NCBI RefSeq assembly: GCF_007565055.1
Contig: NC_044558.1
Location: 82,175,444-82,239,443, forward strand
Direction: 5' to 3'
Source of the DNA: Rhinopithecus roxellana
Taxonomy: Eukaryota > Chordata > Mammalia > Primates > Cercopithecidae
Length of the DNA: 64,000 nt
In this document: piece by piece, positions 1 to 10,390 of the stretch
How the letters are laid out: each line of letters begins with the position of its first letter
Numbering within the stretch: the stretch's first letter is position 1
The notes under the pieces: model-generated
Told to the model about the DNA's origin: nothing
Databases searched by the model: none
The model's input: only the letters and a program-made list of their open reading frames with translations
Position numbers and translations under genes: made by a program

Positions 1-46
1 TTGAGTTAATAAAGTGCCTGGCCCTCAGTGGTAATTATTATTATTA

Positions 47-352
47 TTTGTTGTTGTTGTTTGTTTTTTTGAGATGGAGTCTCGCTCTGTTGCCCAGGCT
101 GGAGTGCAGTGGCGCGATCTCGGCTCACTGCAAGCTCCGCCTCCCTGGTTCAAGCAATTCTCCCTGCCTCAGCCTCCCAAGTAGCTGGGATTACAGACAT
201 GCACTGCCATGCCCGGCTAATTTTGTATTTTTAGTAGAGATGGGGTTTCTCCATGTTGGTCAGGCTGGTCTCGAACTCCCGACCTCAGGTGATCCGACTG
301 CCTCTGCCTCCCAAAGTGTTTGGATTACAGTTGTGAGCCATCGTGCCCGGCC
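47..352 (-). repeat. Alu, full length
   Basis: Minus-strand dimer with T-rich head, both monomers and the terminal cccggcc. It lies in KMT5A intron 1, in the sense orientation of that gene. Confidence 0.95.
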
Positions 353-823
353 ATAATTATTAGTTAGCCATATTTTAAGTATTTCTATGATAGATGGTTA
401 GTTTTCTTCATAGATTCATTAATGCACTACTTTTAAAACAAATAGTTCAAATGATTGTACTGTGATGAGAAAAATGAACCCAGGAAGCATAGTTTTATTA
501 AAATTTGTGAGATAAATTAGTCGGATAATGTTAAATATACTTTTAGATGCTTAACACTTTTCTGAGGAAAACCTGAAGTTTACTATGCCTCATTTTTTCA
601 TCAGGCTCTGGGGAAGTCTTAATCCAAAAGACCCTCTAGGGATGCTGGGAGAATAAATGATGCAACTGATTTCAGGGCCTGAAAACAAAGGGACCCAATA
701 TATATTTGTTGAATGAATCATTATTTTATTCATTGTTATTGCTATAGGGAGCATACTGCACTAAAGCAAATTCCTACTAACACTTGATGCCTTGGAATTT
801 TTAGAAAAATATAATACCCCAAC

Positions 824-828
<5 letters not shown>
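353..828. other. Non-repeat stretch in KMT5A intron 1
   Basis: AT-rich sequence without an open frame or clear repeat. A tail near 695-722 (ttgttgaatgaatc) resembles the 3' end of an L2 element but is too short to be sure. Confidence 0.4.
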
Positions 829-855
<27 letters not shown>

Positions 856-1143
856 GAGACGGAGTCTCGCTCTGTCGCGGGGGCTGGAGTGCAGTGGCCG
901 GATCTCAGCTCACTGCAAGCTCCGCCTCCCGGGTTTACGCCATTCTCCTGCCTCAGCCTCCGGAGTAGCTGGGACTACAGGCGCCCGCCACCTCACCTCG
1001 CCCGGCTAGATTTTTGTATTTTTTTAGTAGAGACGGGGTTTCACCGTGTTAGCCAGGATGGTCTCGATCTCCTGACCTCGTGATCCGCCCGTCTCGGCCT
1101 CCCAAAGTGCTGGGATTACAGGCTTGAGCCACCGTGCCCGGCC
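829..1143 (-). repeat. Alu, young Old World monkey type
   Basis: Pure T head of about 28 bases, cagtggccggatctcagctc and aggcttgagccacc diagnostic variants, very little decay. It lies in KMT5A intron 1. Confidence 0.95.
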
Positions 1144-1980
1144 GATTTTTTTTAAAAACTAATTCTACTCAACTTTCACGCTCAAGTTTTTGGCCCTTTA
1201 GCGTGAAAGAGACGCAGTGGCTGGAAATGACCAAGCGGTTGGAGAGCTCTTTGCCGCATACCTGGGAGGCACTGGCCTGACAGCCAACTAAGTATGCAAA
1301 GGATTTCAGGCAGGACATCGCCTCCCAGGACTGTACGAGCCCACCCAAGCCATCTACCGAGGGGCGAAGTCCTGACCAGATGCGGGGCGAACGACCGCGC
1401 CCGCGAGGTACCATGAACCCGTTTCACCCCAAAGTGGGCCAGCAGGGCCCGGCCCTAGCTCCGGCGGCGCAGAGCTGACTCAGGACGTGGGGAAGGAGGA
1501 AAGGCGCCTGCCGCGGTGTCCACCCTGACGCGCACCCCAACATGCAGGTTATCGATCTGCGCCTTCGCCTTGGGATCACCTCCTTTCCCAAAAAGAGAGA
1601 GCCCCAAAGTGGGCGAAGCCTCACTCCCGCCCCCGCCCCACTTCTATCAATAACACCTATTCCCTGGAGGTGCCCTGCGCTTTAGTTTCCAAAGAGCTGT
1701 GACATATGGATCTGCTGCCGTGGAGAGGCAGGCCCGCAGGTGCTCACTTCATAGAGGGGAAACAAGCACGGCAGTGGGAGGGGTTTCTGGGGGCATCTGG
1801 AGCCTCAGGGGGGGCCGGCGGGTTCCGAAGCAGCACCCCTACACCCCTCATGCGGGTCCCCAAGCTCGCCCCGAGCCACCCGAGGAGGACGCCTCCCCGC
1901 AGCCGCTGCCGCCACCCCGGCTACCCCTCCAGCACGACCCCCGACCCAGCCGCCCCGGCGCCGGCCACTTGGGCAAATAC

Positions 1981-1990
1981 CTCTAGCCAT
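1981..1990 (-). CDS. KMT5A: KMT5A first coding exon (start codon plus two and a third codons)
   Basis: Read on the minus strand, the bases ATGGCTAGAG encode Met-Ala-Arg plus the first base of a Gly codon and are followed at once by a GTATTT splice donor (1980-1975). The 352-residue form of KMT5A (SETD8/PR-Set7), the nucleosomal H4K20 monomethyltransferase, starts Met-Ala-Arg-Gly as I remember it, with the remainder in later exons. The site lies in a CpG island, about 19 kb from the SBNO1 first exon and in divergent orientation, which matches the human gene order I recall. The SET domain is beyond the left edge of the window. The donor is only moderate (GTATTT), and ten coding bases are weak evidence alone; gene order and phase carry the call. 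Confidence 0.65.
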
Positions 1991-2237
1991 GACCCCACTC
2001 TGTCACCGCCTGGGATCTCCCGGGAAACCCAGCTTTCGAAAAAAGTTGCAACAACTGCAGCCAACTGCTCCGCAGGGCTCCAGCTGTTCGCCCCGATTGG
2101 CGCCGCCGCCCGCCTCTCCGCAGGTTGCCCGTCGTGATAGGCGAACTCGGAGGGAGACCACGCCCTTCTCCCGCCTCTTAGGCGGCGGGGCGGGTCCAGC
2201 CGTCGCACTAACTACAAACGCTTTCCCGACAGGTCCC

Positions 2238-2289
2238 GGGGGAGGGGTGGGGGGGGGGGTGGGGGGGGGGGGGGGGGGGGGGGGGGGGG
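2238..2289. repeat. Poly(G) tract ending in 29 uninterrupted G
   Basis: An almost pure G stretch broken by one A and two T, with an unbroken run of 29 G at 2261-2289. It lies about 250-300 bases upstream of the KMT5A start codon, on the strand opposite its mRNA. It could fold as a G-quadruplex, or its length could be a sequencing or assembly artefact. Confidence 0.9.
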
Positions 2290-2603
2290 TAAATTTGACC
2301 GTCGCCCGACGTTGATTGGCTGCGATGGAAGACACCCGAGCTGCCATTGGGAGGCCCTAGGCTCCTTCCCCTCCCTCTGCTGAAGCTCCGCCTCCGGAGC
2401 GTGAGTCGCCCATCAGGAGCCCCGGGCTCAGAGCCGACCGGATCCGGGACTTCCGGTTCTCCGCGGGCTTGACCGGAACCCGACCTTTGACCCCTGATAC
2501 CTCCTAATGAGCTGGGAAACCTCAGTCTCCCAGCAGTTTAGCAGCTCCAGCACACCGACCCCTCCGGAAGTTTGATCCTTTCATTCTCAGGTTTGAAAGG
2601 TTT

Positions 2604-2896
2604 AGCCGGGCGAGGTGGTTCACGCCTGTAATCCCAGCACTTTTGGAGGCTGAGGTGGGCGGATCACCTGAGGTCCGTAGTTCGAGACCAGCCTGACCAA
2701 CATGGAGAAACCCAGTCGCTACTAAAAATACAAAATTAGCTTGGCGTGGTGGCGCATGCATGTAATCCCTGCTACTCAGAAGGCTGAGGCAAGAGAGTAA
2801 CTTGAAGCCAGGAGGCAGAGGTTACTGAGCCGAGATGGCGACATTGCACTCTAGCCTGGGCAACAAGAGCGAAACACTGTCTCAAAAAAAAAAAAA
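2604..2896 (+). repeat. Alu, full length
   Basis: Starts gccgggcgaggtggttcacg and ends in a short A tail. It marks the right-hand end of the KMT5A CpG island and the start of the Alu-dense gap. Confidence 0.95.
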
Positions 2897-2984
2897 GGTT
2901 TATTGAATATTCCAGTATTCAAAACCCACAGGCACAACTCCTACCAACTAACTGGGTCAGTAGAGGTCCTTCCAGGACCGCAAA

Positions 2985-3115
2985 GATCCTAATGCTTCAC
3001 ACCCACCCACTTTACCGATGGGGCAATAGAGGAAGTGGGTCACCTATGCACTGCCCAAGGTCACCCAGCAATGTAATTGCAGGGCCTGGATCAGTCTCTC
3101 CACTGTTCAAACACT
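2985..3115 (+). repeat. MIR-like fragment
   Basis: Contains ttaccgatggggcaatagag and ctgcccaaggtcacccagca, matching the conserved MIR core for finite decay. Confidence 0.5.
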
Positions 3116-3439
3116 AAATGGCTACCTTAACCCCAGGGAAGCAAGTATTCGCTGTTCCCCTCTGAGAGAGGGGGCTCAGTCAGTATGTTCCCAGAGGATC
3201 AGGTGTCCTGGAGTGTCTTTGCTTTGGACTCAGGGAAGGTGTCCAGTTACTACTGCTCTTCCCTGGGGCCCCTCCGAGGCGTGTGGGATGAGGTCACTAA
3301 TCCGTCCTGTCTCTTTGGTAGCTGAAAAGATTTTGGAGACCCAACCATTGCCCAAGGACCTTGCCAAAGCACCAGGAAAATAGGAAAGGAAAATAAAATG
3401 ATATATGTGAAAGCACTGGGAAAGGTAGAAAAGGACACT

Positions 3440-3560
3440 TTTGTCACAAAGTCATTGTGTCACTTGGCACATCAGTTCAGCTCTCTGGCCTTCCATTTCC
3501 CTAGCTGTCAAATGGAGGAGCTGGTGCCACAATCTCCAACGTGCCTTACAGCTTCCATAA
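3440..3560 (-). repeat. MIR-like fragment
   Basis: Contains ccatttccctagctgtcaaa followed by tggaggagctgg, the reverse-strand pattern of the MIR core. Confidence 0.5.
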
Positions 3561-3571
3561 ATATGTAGACG

Positions 3572-3835
3572 TGTGGAGGCTGAGGCAGGCGGATCACCAG
3601 GTCAGGAGATGGAGACCATCCTGACTAACACAGTGAAACCCTGTCTCTACTAAAAATACAAAAAAAAATTAGCCGGGCGTGGGTGGCAGGCATCTGTAGT
3701 CCCAGCTACTCGGGAGGCTGAGGCAGGAGAATGGCATGAACCTGGGAGGTGGAGCTTGCAGTGAGCCGAGATTGCACCACTGCACTCCAGCCTGGGCAAC
3801 ACAGCGAGACTCCATCTCAAAAAAAAAAAAAAAAG
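3572..3835 (+). repeat. Alu, 5' truncated
   Basis: Begins inside the left monomer at gtggaggctgaggcaggcgg and runs to the A tail. Confidence 0.9.
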
Positions 3836-3849
3836 GATCATTTTATTTA

Positions 3850-4146
3850 TTTATTTTTATTTTTCTTGAGATGAAGCCCCTCTCTGTTGTCCTAGGCTGG
3901 AGTACAGTGGTTTGATCTCGGCTCACTACAACATCTACCTCCTGGGCTCAAGCAATTCTCCTGCCTCAGCATCCTGAGTAGCTGGAATTATAGGCACCCA
4001 CCACCATGCCTGGCTAATTTTTGTATTTTTAGTGGGGGTTTCACCATGTTGGCCAGGCTGGATTTGAACTCCTGACCTCAATTGATCTAATAGCCTCCGT
4101 CTCCCAGAGTGCTGGAATTAGAGGCATGACCCACTGTGCTCAGCCC
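3850..4146 (-). repeat. Alu, diverged
   Basis: Complete minus-strand copy with a small deletion in the middle (tttttagtgggggtttcacc). Confidence 0.9.
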
Positions 4147-4147
4147 A

Positions 4148-4148
4148 G

Positions 4149-4189
<41 letters not shown>

Positions 4190-4380
4190 CTTTAAGTTCT
4201 AGGGTACATGTGCACAAACGTGCAGGTTTGTTACATATGTATACATGTGCCATGTTGGTGTGCTGCACCCATTAACTCGTCATTTACATTAGGTATATCT
4301 CCTAATGTGCCATGTTGGTGTGCTGCACCCATTAACTTGTCATTTACATTAGGTATATCTCCTAATGCTATCCCTCCCCC
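4148..4380 (-). mobile_element. L1 3' end with an internal 60-bp tandem duplication
   Basis: Reverse complement of a primate L1 3' terminus: an ATT-rich tail, actttaagttctagggtaca, then gtgccatgttggtgtgctgc. The unit starting at about 4248 repeats with a period of exactly 60 bases (4248-4307 and 4308-4367), differing at 4278/4338 (C versus T). Confidence 0.85.
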
Positions 4381-4382
4381 CC

Positions 4383-4521
4383 CCAATTTTTTTATTTTTA
4401 ATAGATATAGTGTTTCACCATGTTGGCCAGGCTAGTCTCAAACTCCTGGCATCATGTGATCTGCCCGCCTCAGTCTTCCAAAGTGCTAGTATTACAGGCG
4501 TGAGCCCACCACCCCCAGCCT
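4383..4521 (-). repeat. Alu, left-monomer part
   Basis: Starts at the middle A-rich linker and ends at cccagcc; the other half is absent next to the L1 piece. Confidence 0.85.
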
Positions 4522-4527
4522 AAAAGA

Positions 4528-5157
4528 TTATTTTATTTTATTTTATTTTATTTATTTTTTGAGACAGAGTCTCATTCTGTCATCCAGGCTAGAGTACAGG
4601 GGCGCATTCTCGGCTCACTGCAACCTCCACCTCCTGGGCTCAAGCAATTCTCCTGCCTCCACCTCCCAAGTAGTTGGGATTACAAGAGTGTGCCAATCAT
4701 GCCTACCTTTTTTTTTTTTTTTCTTTTTGAGATGGAGTCTTGCTCTGTCACCCATGTCACCCAGGCTGGAGTGCAATGGCATGATCTCGGCTCACTGCAA
4801 CCTCTGCCTCCTAAATTCAAGCAATTCTCCTGCCTCAGCCTCCCGAGTAGCTGGGATTATAGGCATGTGCCAAAACACCCGGCTATTTTTTTGTATTTTT
4901 AGTAATAGATGGGGTTTCACCATGTTTCCCAGGCTAGTCTTGAACTCCTGACCTCAACTGATCTGCCCGCCTCAGCCTCCCAAAGTGCTTGGCTTACAGG
5001 TGTGAGCCACTGCACCCGGCCATATTTTTATATTTTTAGTAGAAAAGGGGTTTCACCACATTGGCCAGGCTGGTCTTGAATTCCTGACCTCAAATGATCT
5101 ATCTGCCTTGGCTTCCCAAAGTGTTGGGATTACAGGCGTGAGCCACCACACCCATCC
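4528..5157 (-). repeat. Alu interrupted by a later Alu
   Basis: Outer halves at 4528-4707 and 5023-5157 belong to one old copy; the gap is filled by another Alu. Confidence 0.85.
4708..5022 (-). repeat. Alu, nested
   Basis: Full minus-strand dimer sitting between the two halves of the host copy. It has a duplicated cacccatgtcacccaggctg stretch. Confidence 0.9.
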
Positions 5158-5164
5158 AAAAGAT

Positions 5165-5489
5165 TATTTTATTTATGTATTTATTTATTTATTTTTTGAG
5201 ACAGAGTTTCGCTCTTGTTGCCCAGGCTGGAGTGCAATGGTACAATCTCGGCTTACCGCGACCTCCACCTCTCAGGTTCAAGCGATTCTCCTGCCTCAAC
5301 CTCCAGAGTAGCTGGGATTACAGGCATGTGTACCACGATGCCCGGCTAATTTTGTATTTTTAGTAGAGACAAGGTTTCTCCATGTTGGTCAGGCTGGCAG
5401 GCTGGTCTCAAACTCCTGACCTCAGGTGATCAGTCCGCCTTGGCCTCCCAAAGTGCTGGGATTACAGGCATGAGCTACTGCACCCGGCC
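5165..5489 (-). repeat. Alu, full length
   Basis: TTTA-rich head, both monomers, ends cacccggcc; a short duplication ggctggcaggctgg lies near 5390. Confidence 0.95.
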
Positions 5490-5788
5490 TATTTATTTAT
5501 TTTTTGAGACAGAGTCTCGCTCTGTCGCCCAGGCTGGGGTAAAGTGGCAGGATCTTGGCTTACCACAACCTATGCCTCCCGGGTTCAAGAGATTCTCCTG
5601 CCTTAGCCTCCCAGATAGCTGGGATTACAGGCGCCCGCCACCACACCCGGCTAATTTTTGTATTTTTAGCAGAGATGGGGTTTTGCCATGTTGGCCAGGC
5701 TGGTCTCAAACTCCTGACCTCAAGTGATCTGCCTACCTTGGCCTTCCAAATTGCTAGGATTACAGGCGTAAGCCACAACATCCAGCCC
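5490..5788 (-). repeat. Alu, full length
   Basis: Abuts the preceding copy head to tail with a ttatttatttatttttt head. Confidence 0.95.
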
Positions 5789-5833
5789 AAAAGATAATTT
5801 TAAATAGTGATTAATGCTATAAGGAAAAAAGGC

Positions 5834-5935
5834 GGGCCAGGCCCGGTGGCTCATGCCTGTAATCCCAGCACTTTGGGAGTCCATGGCAGGTGTATTGCTT
5901 GACCTCATGAGTTTGAGACCAGCCTGGGTAATATC
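5834..5935 (+). repeat. Alu, truncated left monomer
   Basis: Begins gggccaggcccggtggctca and stops after about 100 bases at gcctgggtaatat. Confidence 0.85.
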
Positions 5936-6274
5936 CACTTTTCTACCCTGTTCTGTGATACAGGGCAGCAAACCATAATTCCCCGTTCTCAGTTAATGTT
6001 AGGTTCTTCCAATGAGAGCGGATACAAGAAGTCTGGGAGGCAGGAGGAAGAGAGGGGACTTTTCTTGCCTATTTGCTTGCTACTCCTAGCATGTTCCCTC
6101 AGTAATAACACTGCATCTGGCAGTAGCATTTGGTTCAGTCTCCAGATTATTTGCACACTCCCAGAAACAGTCTCCTTGTGCTCCCGTGGAGGCACCAACG
6201 GCAGACTCCTCCTCAGAGTTTTGAGTCCCAACTAGGCAGGGCTCTGGGAGGCCCAGCACCAATCTGGTCGTGCC
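5936..6274. other. Non-Alu stretch, nothing recognised
   Basis: Short overlapping frames on both strands are present but have no recognisable protein. This segment and 6923-7323 may be parts of one old repeat split by two Alus. Confidence 0.4.
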
Positions 6275-6598
6275 TCTTTCTTTTTTTCTTTTTCTTTTCT
6301 TTTTTTTTTTTTTTTTTGTGAGACGGAGTCTCGCTCTGTCGCCCAGGCTGGAGTGCAGTGGCCAGATCTCAGCTCACTGCAAGCTCCGCCTCCCGGGTTT
6401 ACGCCATTCTCCTGCCTCAGCCTCCTGAGTAGCTGGGACAGGCGCCCGCCACCTCACCCGGCTAGTTTTTTGTATTTTTAGTAGAGACGGGGTTTCACCA
6501 TGTTAGCCAGGATGGTCTCGAACTCCTGACCTCGTGATCTGCCCGTCTCGGCCTCCCAAAGTGCTGGGATTACAGGCTTGAGCCACCGCGCCCGGCCT
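6275..6598 (-). repeat. Alu, young Old World monkey type
   Basis: Carries cagtggccagatctcagctc and aggcttgagccaccgcgccc; has a small deletion (gctgggacaggcgcccgcc). Confidence 0.95.
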
Positions 6599-6922
6599 TC
6601 TTTTTTTCTTTCTGTCTTTGTTTTTTTGTTTGTTTGTTTTGAGACAGAGCCTCACTCTGTCACCTGTGCTGGAGTGCAGTAGCACAATCTCAGCTCACTG
6701 CAGCCTCTGCCTTCTGGGTTCAAACGATTCTCCTGCCTCAGCCTCCCACATAGCTGGAATGACCGGCATGCACCACCACACCAAGCTCATTTTTTGTATT
6801 TTTAGTAGAGACAGGGTTTTGCATGTTGGTCAGGCTGGTCTCAAACTCCTGACCTCAAGTGATACGCCCACCTCGGCCTTTGAAAGTGCTGGGATTACAG
6901 GCATGAACCACGGCGCCTGGCT
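6599..6922 (-). repeat. Alu, full length
   Basis: Head rich in tttgtttgttt; ends ggcgcctggc. Directly joined to the preceding Alu. Confidence 0.95.
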
Positions 6923-7323
6923 ATGTGTGTCTTTCTTAGAGGGGTGAGAACGAGCTCTCTGGGGCTCTTCCTCCAATTTTGCTAGCTCTGCTAACCCCAA
7001 CTTGTTTTTTTGGGTTTTTTTTTTCATCTCCAGCTTTGGAGGTGGTAGCTATTTCCTCTGGTTGCTATTTACATTACCTCAGTGTTCCCTTTCTGTCTTC
7101 TCAGTCCTCTGTCGCCTGTTTAATGAATTTCCTATTTTAACTTCTCTCTGTTTTCCTAACTGGATGCCGACTTACAGAAAGGCCCTAGGAAGACTTAGAT
7201 TTTTACTCCAGTCCAATGGGAAGCCACTAAATGGTTTTAAGCAAAGGGTAGATTGATAGATTGTAAATCTGAATAGTAATTTATTGCAAAGAGTACATTA
7301 TAATTACTCTTAACAATTATCGA
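6923..7323. other. Non-Alu stretch, nothing recognised
   Basis: Pyrimidine-rich and AT-rich sequence. The piece ccaatgggaagccactaaat near 7213 resembles a dispersed mammalian repeat, but I cannot name the family. Confidence 0.35.
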
Positions 7324-7609
7324 CACTGGGCATGGTGGCTCATGCCTCTAACCCCAGCACTTTGGGAAGCCCAGGCAGGAATATGACTTGAGGTCGGGAG
7401 TTCAAGACCAGCGTGGCCAACATGGTGAAACCCAGTCTCTACGACAAACACAAAAAAATTAGCAGGGTATGGTGGCGCACACCTATAATCCCAGCTACTT
7501 AGGATGCTGAGGCAGGAGAATCGCTTGAACCTGGAAGGCAGAGGTTGCAGTGAGCTGAGATTACACCACTGCGCCCCAGCCTGAACAACAAAGTGAGACT
7601 CAAAAAATA
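7324..7609 (+). repeat. Alu, full length
   Basis: Starts ctgggcatggtggctcatgc, ends with a short tail that runs into tatatat. Confidence 0.9.
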
Positions 7610-7613
7610 TATA

Positions 7614-7920
7614 TGGCCAGGCATGGTGGCTCATGCCTATAATCCCAGCACTTTGGGAGGCAGAGGCAGGTGGATCACCTCAGGTCAGGAGTTCAAGACC
7701 AGCCTGACCAACATGGAGAAACCTTGTCTCTACCGAAAATACAAAATTAGCCAGGCGTGGTGGCACATGCATGTAATCTCAGCTACTCAAGACGCTGAGG
7801 CAGGAGAATTGCTTGAACCCGGGAGGCAGAGGTTGCAGTGAGGTGAGATCGTGCCATTGCACTCCAGCCTGGGCAACAAGAGCAAAACTCCATCTCAAAA
7901 AAAAGAAAAAAAAAAAAAAA
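7614..7920 (+). repeat. Alu, full length
   Basis: Second of a direct pair. Its A tail passes into a short TA microsatellite at 7921-7936. Confidence 0.95.
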
Positions 7921-7990
7921 TATATATATATATATGATACAGGATGTGCAAGTATATATAAATATATGTAACTATCTTTCTTTTTTCCTT

Positions 7991-8026
<36 letters not shown>

Positions 8027-8307
8027 AGATAGAGTCTTGCTCTGTCGCCAGGCTGGAGGGCAATGGCACGATCTCAGCTCACATTGCAACCTCCATCTCT
8101 TGGGTTCAAGTGATTCTCCTGCCTCACCCTCCCGAGTAGCTGAGATGATAACTGCACTCCACCATGCCCAGCTAATTTTTGTATTTTTAGTAGAGATGAG
8201 GATTCACCATGTTGGCCAGGATGGTCTCTTACCTCTTGATCTCGTGATCCGCCCGCCTCAGCCTCCCAAAATGTTGGGATTACAGGCGTCAGGCACTGCG
8301 CCCGCCT
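7991..8307 (-). repeat. Alu, full length
   Basis: T head of about 30 bases (7996-8025); ends ctgcgcccgcc. Confidence 0.95.
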
Positions 8308-8923
8308 CTTCTTTTTTTTTTTTTTTTTTGAGACAGAGTCTCACTCAGTTGCCCAGGCTGGAGTGCAGTGGCGTGATCTCAGCTCACTGCAAGCTCCGCT
8401 TCCCGGGTTCATGCCATTCTTCTGCCTCAGCCTCCCGAGTAGCTGGGACTACAGGCACCCGCCACTATGCTTGGCTAATTTTTTTGTGTTTTTTTTTTTT
8501 TTTTTTTTTTTTTGAGGCGGAGTCTCGCTCTGTCGCCCGGACTGGAGTGCAGTGGCCGGATCTCAGCTCACTGCAAGCTCCGCCTCTCGGGTTTACGCCA
8601 TTCTCCTGCCTCAGCCTCCCGAGTAGCTGGGACTACAGGAGCCCGCCACCTCGCCCGGCTAGTTTTTGTATTTTTAGTAGAGACGGGGTTTCACTGTGTT
8701 AGCCAGGATGGTCTCGATCTCCTGACCTTGTGATCCGCCCGTCTCGGCCTCCCAAAGTGCTGGGATTACAGGCTTGAGCCACCGCGCCCGGCCTTTGTGT
8801 TTTTACTAGAGATGGGGTTTCACTGTGTTAGCCAGGATGGTCTCGATCTCCTGACCTCGTGATCCACCTCTCTCGGCCTCCCAAAGTGCTGGGAATACAG
8901 GCATGAGCCACCGCGCCCGGCTT
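8308..8923 (-). repeat. Alu interrupted by a young Alu
   Basis: Host halves at 8308-8487 and 8794-8923; the host sequence tttgtgttttt is present on both sides of the insert as the target-site duplication. Confidence 0.9.
8488..8793 (-). repeat. Alu, young Old World monkey type, nested
   Basis: gaggcggagtctcgctctgt head, cagtggccggatctcagctc, aggcttgagccaccgcgccc. Flanked by tttgtgttttt on both sides. Confidence 0.95.
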
Positions 8924-9043
8924 TTTTTTTTTTTTTTTTTGTCTTAATAGAGACCAGGTTTCACTACGTTGCCAAAGTTGGTCTTGAACTGGCTTCAAGC
9001 GCTTCTCCAACCTCCTTTAGGCCCGAGCCACCATGCCTGGCCT
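8924..9043 (-). repeat. Alu fragment
   Basis: T run of 19 followed directly by the linker and an abbreviated left monomer ending catgcctggcc. Confidence 0.85.
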
Positions 9044-9101
9044 AAAATTTCTTTTCTCTATATACACACATATATTAATATGTATAATGTATGTACAATA
9101 T

Positions 9102-9392
9102 GCCAGGTGCTATGCCTCACGCCTGTAATTGCAGCACTTTGGGAGGCCGAGGCGGGCAGATCACCTGAGGTCAGGAATTCGAGACCAGCCTGGCCAACAT
9201 GGTGAAACCCCCGTCTCTACTAAAAATACACAAATTAGCCAGGCATGGTGGCAGGCGCCCGTAATCCCAACTACTCGGGAGGCTGAGGCAGGAGAATCAC
9301 TTGAACCCAGGAGGCAGAGGTTGCAGTGAGCCGAGATCACGCCATTGTACTCCAGCTTGGGCAACGGAGGGAGATTCTGTCTCAAAAAAAAA
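9102..9392 (+). repeat. Alu, full length
   Basis: Starts gccaggtgctatgcctcacg; both monomers and an A tail. Confidence 0.95.
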
Positions 9393-10240
9393 GACAAAAG
9401 ACAGGGTCTCAGCCGGGTGCGGTAGCTCACGCCTATTATCCCAGCCCTTTGGGAGGCCGAGGTGGGCAGATCACTTGAGGTCAGGAGTTCAGGACTAGCC
9501 TGTCCAACATGGTGAAATCCTGTCTCTACTAAAAATACAAAAATGAGGGCTGGGCACGGTGGCTTACACCTGTAATCTCAGCACTTTGGGAGGGTGAGGC
9601 GGGTGGATCACCTCAGATCAGGAGTTCAAGATCACCCTGGTAAACATGGCGAAACCCTTTCTGTACTAAAAATACAAAAAAATTGGCTGGGCATGGTGGC
9701 TCATGCCTGTAATCCCAGCACTGAGGTGGGTGGATCATGAGGTCAGGAGACTGAGACCATCCTGGCTAACATGGTGAAACCCCGTCTCTACTAAAAAATA
9801 CAAAAAAAAATAGCTAGGCGTGGTGGTGGGCACCTATAGTCCCAGCTACTCGGGAGGCTGAGGCAGGAGAATGGCGTGAACCCGGGAGGCGGAGCTTGCA
9901 GTGAGCCGAGATCGTGCCACTGCACTCCAGCCTAGGCAACAGAGTGAAGACTCCGTCTTAAAAAAAAAAAAAACAATTAGCCAGACATGGTGGCACTCGC
10001 TTGTAATATCAGCTACATGAGAGGCTGAGGCAGGATGATCACTTGAACCCCAGTGAGCTGACATCATGCCACTGCACTTCAGCCTGGGTGACAAAAGTTT
10101 GAGACTCCATCTCAAAAAAAAAAAAAAAAAAAAAGACAGGGTCATGTTATGTTGCTTGTCTTGAACTCTTGCATTCAAGCCGACTCCCACATTGGCCTCT
10201 CAAAGTGCTGCAATTACAAGTGTGAGCTACTGCATTCAAC
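9393..10240 (-). repeat. Old Alu fragment split by a stack of plus-strand Alus
   Basis: The bases aaaagacagggtc occur at 9394-9408 and again at about 10131-10143, flanking the stack. The host resumes at 10135-10240 as a minus-strand fragment. Confidence 0.7.
9411..10134 (+). repeat. Stack of three or more plus-strand Alus inside one another
   Basis: Order of parts: left monomer 9411-9547, second left monomer 9548-9682, complete Alu 9683-9973, then a single right monomer 9974-10134 with a 22-base A tail. Only one right monomer remains for the two opened copies, so one was lost or they recombined. Confidence 0.85.
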
Positions 10241-10390
10241 CCCAAATAGCTTTTATGCACAATGAGGCTTTTTGCTTCTCTGTCAAATGGATATAGCTAC
10301 TTTTCTCCCCACATTTTATCTTAAAGGAAACGTATTATTAAACTAGTTGTACAACATATTGGGAATTCCCTACAGTTTTAAAAATTATCA

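Larger units (their letters stand above)
1370..2510 (-). promoter_or_regulatory. KMT5A: CpG island and promoter / 5' UTR of KMT5A
   Basis: GC-rich, CpG-rich sequence free of Alus, unlike everything around it. It holds an ETS-type site ACTTCCGG near 2448, several ATTGG (inverted CCAAT) boxes near 2095, 2314 and 2346, GC boxes, and a very long G run. The KMT5A start codon at 1990 lies in its left half, so the transcription start should lie between about 2050 and 2450, reading leftward. The exact start cannot be seen. A bidirectional promoter with a rightward non-coding transcript is possible. Confidence 0.7.

Noticed and set aside
1805..1990. 61-codon minus-strand frame starting Met-Ala-Arg-Gly
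   Set aside because: Only the first ten bases are coding; the frame then reads through the splice donor into KMT5A intron 1.
4208..4435. 75-codon frame with an internally repeated peptide
   Set aside because: It translates the reverse strand of an L1 3' UTR; the peptide repeat is only the 60-base DNA duplication.
8037..8702. Open frame of 221 codons on the plus strand
   Set aside because: It is a read-through of adjoining minus-strand Alus (translated phrases such as Ser-Ala-His-Cys and Trp-Asp-Tyr-Arg recur at every Alu). The same applies to most other long frames in the window.
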